DNA of 64,000 nucleotides from an uncultured Acetatifactor sp. (lineage in GTDB: Bacteria; Bacillota; Clostridia; Lachnospirales; Lachnospiraceae), in NCBI GenBank assembly GCA_910578215.1, contig CAJTPH010000015.1:1-64000 (forward strand). Direction: 5' to 3'. Every line of letters begins with the position of its first letter. Positions within the stretch are counted from its first letter, which is position 1. Both the position numbers and the translations under genes were made by a program. Below the pieces are notes generated by a model. It was given only the letters and a program-made list of their open reading frames with translations, was not told where the DNA came from and did no database searches. This document shows, piece after piece, positions 60,376 through 64,000 of this stretch.

Positions 60376-63300
60376 ATGGAAGGAAAGATAAAATGGAGCT
60401 TATTTGATCTGCGAGGGAAGGTTTTCCGCACTGTGCTCACATTGTGTCTCGCGGCTTTTCTGGCGCCGGCGGTGTGCGTGAGCGCCGCCGCTTCCGGTGG
60501 GGACGGAGAAATCAGCGGCCGTGAGGAAGGGAAAAAGGTCGTCCGTGTGGGCTATTATGAGGACAGCGAGGGATTTCAGGCAGGTGCCTCCGACGATGTA
60601 AGGAAAACAGGCTATGCCTACGATTATTATCAGGAGATTGCCAAGTATACCGGATGGACCTATGAGTACGTATACGGGAGCTGGGATGAGCTCTATAATA
60701 AGCTTCTGCAGGGGGAAGTAGACATTATGGCAGGCATTTCCAGGCAGGACAGCCGCATGTCGGAAATGCTGTTTCCCAATTATGCCATGGGAGAGGAGAT
60801 CTATTATATTTTTGTGCCGGAGAACCCGGACGGCTCCGCATATGATATCGGTATGCTGAACGGCGCGCGGATAGGGGTAAAGTCCCACAGCTCTATGAGG
60901 CAGCTTTTGGAGACCTTTGCAGCTGAAAATAAGCTCAGCTGTGAGATCATATCCTACGACGGCTTTGAGGAGCGGATAGAAGCGCTTAACGCGCATGAAA
61001 TCGACTGTATTGTGACCATTGAGAACGAAATAGTGCCGGGCTTCAGGCCCGCCTTTAAAATAGGCTCGGCTGAATTTTATTTTGCCATAAACAAAAACTG
61101 CCCGGATGTTCTGCGGGAGATCAACGAAGCGCAGGAGGAGATCCTGTTTAATTTCCCCTATTATGTTTCCCGGCTGGAGAGCAAGTATTTTAAACAGGGA
61201 ACCGTCTGGCAGAGCCTGACGGAAAAAGAGACCCAGTGGCTGGCGTCCCACCCTTTGCTCAGGGTTGGGTATCTGGAGGAATACATGCCCTATTGCGACA
61301 AGGGAGAGGAGCCCGGTGAAATAAGGGGAATCCTGCCCGAGATTCTGGCAGAGCTTGGGGATTATACGGGCGCACGGTTTGAGTGCAGCAGCTTTGACAA
61401 TTACAGCGTGATGCTGCAGGCATTGGAGGAGGGGGAGATCGACGCTATTTTTCCCACCTTTGAGGAGCTGTGGTATTCGGAAAACCAGAATTATACCCAG
61501 ACAGCCGCCGTTGCCGGGGCACAGATGTGTGTGGTCTACAAGGGGGAATACCGTGACGAAATCTATGATTGCATTGCGGTGTCCAAGGGCAGCCCGCTGC
61601 AGCCCTTTTATGTCACTATCAATTATCCCAGAGCCAGGCAGGCGGAGTATGACGCCTGGGGAGACTGCCTGAAGGCGATTCAGGCAGGGGAGGCAGGGAG
61701 TATGCTGGTGAACAGCAACCTGATCTACCGGTATCTGAACGAGCATGAGGAATTTTCCGATCTGCATATAGCGGAGGTGGAGGATATGGTGCATTTTTGC
61801 TTTGCCGTGCGCCGCAGTGACATTATGCTCTACGCTATACTGAACAAGGGTCTGAACAATATTGAAGAAACCAGGATCAATGACGCGGTTATACGCAATT
61901 CCCATGTGGAGCCGCAGTACTCCCTCCGGTATTTTGTGGTGAAAAATATCGGGCTGGTTTCCGGGCTTGTGCTTGGCTTTGTCCTGCTTTTGTTCCTGTT
62001 TTTCTTTCTCTATTGGAACCGTGTCAAGCGCGAGCGCAGGCTGTCCCTAGAGGCTCATGAAAGGGAGAAAAGGTATTACGCCGACAAGGAGGAGAAGTAT
62101 AAGATCATCGGTTCGCTGAGCCGAATCTACATCCATACATATTATGTAGATTTGGATAATAAAGCGTATCAGCGTATCAACAGCTTTGATCCGAAAGGGA
62201 ACGGCCAGCCATATATAGCGGTCGACGAAGCAGGGGTGGAAAAGCTGGTAGTGTCGGAGGTCAGGCCCCAATACAGGGAAAAGCTTCTGGAATTTCTGGA
62301 GCTCGATACGCTGGCAGACCGTATGCGGTCCGTGGACAGCATAAGCATGGAATATGAGACGGAGCGCCGGGGATGGTGCCGGGGCAGCTTTGTCACGGTG
62401 GAGAGAACTCCCCAGGGAAGGCTGCAGAGGGTCATTTATGCCATCCAGATCATAGCGGAGGAAAAGGAAGCGCAGTTCCGGGCACAGACCGCCCTTGAGA
62501 ATGCTTATGAGGCCGCAAACAGGGCAAATCACGCAAAATCGGATTTCCTGGCGCGCATGAGCCATGACATCCGTACGCCGATGAATGCCATAATCGGCTT
62601 GACGGCTATCGCGGCGGCCCATATCGACGAGAGGGAGCGGGTGGCGGACTGCCTGAAAAAGATCACTGCCTCCGGAAAGCATCTGCTGACCCTGATCAAC
62701 GAGGTACTGGATATGAGTAAGATCGAGTCCGGTAAGCTGGAGCTGGCCGAGGAGGAGTTTAATCTCCACGAGCTTGCCGACAGCCTGCTGACCATTATCC
62801 AGCCTCAGATCGATGCAAGGGGGCAGACGCTCCATGTGTCCATAGAGAACATGGAGCATGCGGATGTAATCGGAGACCTTCTGCATATTCAGAAGGTGCT
62901 GGTCAACATAATGGGCAATGCGGTGAAGTATACGCCTCAGGGCGGGAGCATCTGGTTTTCCGTTGCCGAAAAGCCCGCGGACAGACCGAAGATAGGCTGC
63001 TATGAGTTTATCTTTGAGGATAACGGCATCGGGATGTCCAAGGAGTTTGTGGAGCGTATATTTGAACCCTTTTCCCGGGAGGATGAGACAAAGAGCAATC
63101 AGGTGCAGGGCACAGGCTTAGGACTTGCCATTGTGGCAAGCATCGTGCAGATGATGGACGGCGAAATCAAGGTGGAGAGCGAGCAGGGGAAGGGATCCAG
63201 GTTTACCATTACCCTCTATCTCAAGCTCCAGGAGGAGAGGGAGATTCCTTACGACGCCTTTGCGGGTCTTTCGGTGCTTGTGGTGGATGACCAACAGGAG

Positions 63301-64000
63301 ACCTGCGAGAGCGCCTGCCTGCTTTTAAATGATCTTGGCATGAAGGGCGAATGGGTCTTAAGCGGCAGGGAAGCGGTTGAAAGGGTGCGTGCCTGTGACA
63401 ATTATTTTGCGATTATACTGGACTGGAAAATGCCGGGCATGGACGGGGTAGAGACGGCAAGGGCAGTCAGGGAGCTTACAGGCGATTCCGTTCCGATTAT
63501 CGTACTCTCCGGCTATGACTGGGGGGAAATTGAAGCGGAGGCAAGAGAGGCGGGCGTAAATACATTTATCAGCAAGCCTCTGTCCCAAAAGGGACTTGCC
63601 GATCTGTTCAGAAGCCTGCTGAACGGCGACGCCGAGCATAAAAGCCCGCTGGAAAAGCTTGACGGCAAAGCTTTTGCCGGAAAGAGGATTCTTCTTGCGG
63701 AGGATAATGAGATAAATGCGGAGATTGCTCAGGAAATACTGGGTATGGCGGGGCTGACCGTAGAGTGGGCAAGGGACGGAAAGGAAGCGCTGGATATGCT
63801 TACAGGCGCGGCGCCGGGAGCTTATGATATGGTATTTATGGATATTCAGATGCCGGTGATGGACGGATATGAGGCCACCCGTGCGATTCGCGATTCGGGG
63901 CGTGAGGATCTAAAGGAAATTCCTATTATCGCCATGACGGCAAATGCCTTTGCGGAGGATGTCCGGGCGGCAATGCAGGCAGGTATGAACCAGCATGTGG
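60376..64000 (+). CDS. Hybrid sensor histidine kinase with two periplasmic-binding domains (partial)
   Basis: The reading frame from ATG 60376 is open for 1208 codons to the window edge, so the C-terminus is missing. A signal/anchor helix (about 18-38) is followed by two family-3 solute-binding domains (about 55-270, VVRVGYYEDSEGFQ; about 295-515, LLRVGYLEEYMPYC), a membrane helix (about 530-552), a PAS-like domain (about 565-700), HisKA with His730 (ARMSHDIRTPMNAI), ATPase (NIMGNAVKYTPQGG, GTGLGLAI), and receiver domains with Asp1016 (LDWKMPG) and Asp1156 (MDIQMPVMDG). A phosphotransfer domain may follow. It resembles BvgS/EvgS-type sensors, which read amino acids or other small ligands. Confidence 0.93.
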   Translation, partial: MEGKIKWSLFDLRGKVFRTVLTLCLAAFLAPAVCVSAAASGGDGEISGREEGKKVVRVGYYEDSEGFQAGASDDVRKTGYAYDYYQEIAKYTGWTYEYVYGSWDELYNKLLQGEVDIMAGISRQDSRMSEMLFPNYAMGEEIYYIFVPENPDGSAYDIGMLNGARIGVKSHSSMRQLLETFAAENKLSCEIISYDGFEERIEALNAHEIDCIVTIENEIVPGFRPAFKIGSAEFYFAINKNCPDVLREINEAQEEILFNFPYYVSRLESKYFKQGTVWQSLTEKETQWLASHPLLRVGYLEEYMPYCDKGEEPGEIRGILPEILAELGDYTGARFECSSFDNYSVMLQALEEGEIDAIFPTFEELWYSENQNYTQTAAVAGAQMCVVYKGEYRDEIYDCIAVSKGSPLQPFYVTINYPRARQAEYDAWGDCLKAIQAGEAGSMLVNSNLIYRYLNEHEEFSDLHIAEVEDMVHFCFAVRRSDIMLYAILNKGLNNIEETRINDAVIRNSHVEPQYSLRYFVVKNIGLVSGLVLGFVLLLFLFFFLYWNRVKRERRLSLEAHEREKRYYADKEEKYKIIGSLSRIYIHTYYVDLDNKAYQRINSFDPKGNGQPYIAVDEAGVEKLVVSEVRPQYREKLLEFLELDTLADRMRSVDSISMEYETERRGWCRGSFVTVERTPQGRLQRVIYAIQIIAEEKEAQFRAQTALENAYEAANRANHAKSDFLARMSHDIRTPMNAIIGLTAIAAAHIDERERVADCLKKITASGKHLLTLINEVLDMSKIESGKLELAEEEFNLHELADSLLTIIQPQIDARGQTLHVSIENMEHADVIGDLLHIQKVLVNIMGNAVKYTPQGGSIWFSVAEKPADRPKIGCYEFIFEDNGIGMSKEFVERIFEPFSREDETKSNQVQGTGLGLAIVASIVQMMDGEIKVESEQGKGSRFTITLYLKLQEEREIPYDAFAGLSVLVVDDQQETCESACLLLNDLGMKGEWVLSGREAVERVRACDNYFAIILDWKMPGMDGVETARAVRELTGDSVPIIVLSGYDWGEIEAEAREAGVNTFISKPLSQKGLADLFRSLLNGDAEHKSPLEKLDGKAFAGKRILLAEDNEINAEIAQEILGMAGLTVEWARDGKEALDMLTGAAPGAYDMVFMDIQMPVMDGYEATRAIRDSGREDLKEIPIIAMTANAFAEDVRAAMQAGMNQHV

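Noticed and set aside
60400..61905. 501-codon open frame on the minus strand
   Set aside because: Lies exactly antisense to the binding domains of the hybrid kinase, whose frame has clear domains, RBS and promoter. The antisense product is rich in His, Leu and Pro without any domain.

Overview
The window looks like a chromosomal segment of a spore-forming, moderate-GC member of the Clostridia, most likely Lachnospiraceae. The basis is endospore genes (SpoVAD, SpoVAE, a GerMN protein), AGGAGG-type ribosome binding sites, Gram-positive lipoproteins, a tail-anchored competence protein set, and small families typical of Lachnospiraceae (DUF6171-like, DUF5721-like, DUF1700-like). Everything is called from sequence reading alone. 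Promoter and hairpin calls come from motif and spacing inspection by eye.

Layout. 0-8 kb: a Nudix hydrolase (minus) with an insert in its Nudix box, a solute-binding-type lipoprotein, then a MarR regulator with two operator dyads 21 bp apart in front of a heterodimeric ABC exporter. 8-12.5 kb: a beta-propeller lipoprotein with a MacB-like ABC system (two FtsX-type permeases and an ATPase). 12.5-18 kb: a Ca2+-type P-ATPase whose ribosome binding site lies inside a long hairpin, and a convergent GH2 glycosidase. 18-23.3 kb: trpS, a membrane SH3 protein, spoVAD, a WYL regulator and a ClbS/DfsB-like protein. 23.4-28.7 kb: an arginine operon argC-GNAT-argJ-argB-argD behind a promoter that overlaps an ARG-box-like site. 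argG stands alone at 52.7-53.9 kb, and argF and argH are not in the window. 28.7-38.1 kb: an orphan solute-binding protein, a small DMT transporter, then comEA, an OmpR/HK pair, a GerMN lipoprotein and comEC, with holA convergent. 38.3-45 kb: a methyl-accepting protein, tRNA-Arg with a 22-bp tandem repeat grown from its 3' end, small proteins, an Asn-rich peptide behind a forespore-type promoter, an RNA methyltransferase, an amidase fold without its zinc ligands, an XTP/dITP diphosphatase, a phosphodiesterase and tRNA-Pro.

45-47.1 kb is a lower-GC patch with a truncated ABC ATPase, an AraC/GyrI-like regulator and a GNAT enzyme. 47.3-50.5 kb pairs a FapA-type protein carrying seven to eight 26-residue repeats with an HD-GYP protein whose receiver domain lacks the phosphoacceptor Asp. 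50.5-54 kb holds RidA, SpoVAE and argG. 54.3-64 kb holds an SOS-type Y-family polymerase, a GGDEF protein, an AgrC/AgrA-like pair (minus) and, divergently, a hybrid histidine kinase with two periplasmic-binding domains that runs off the window.

The most unusual signals are non-coding. They are (i) two copies of a three-hairpin element (21.6 and 54.0 kb) with compensatory base changes, (ii) a stem-loop family shared between a terminator at 8.05 kb and the sequestered ribosome binding site at 12.5 kb, (iii) the sigma-G-like promoter in front of the 54-residue Asn-rich peptide, matched by a similar promoter before spoVAD, and (iv) tandem 22-bp repeats upstream of the hybrid kinase promoter next to a LytTR regulator gene.
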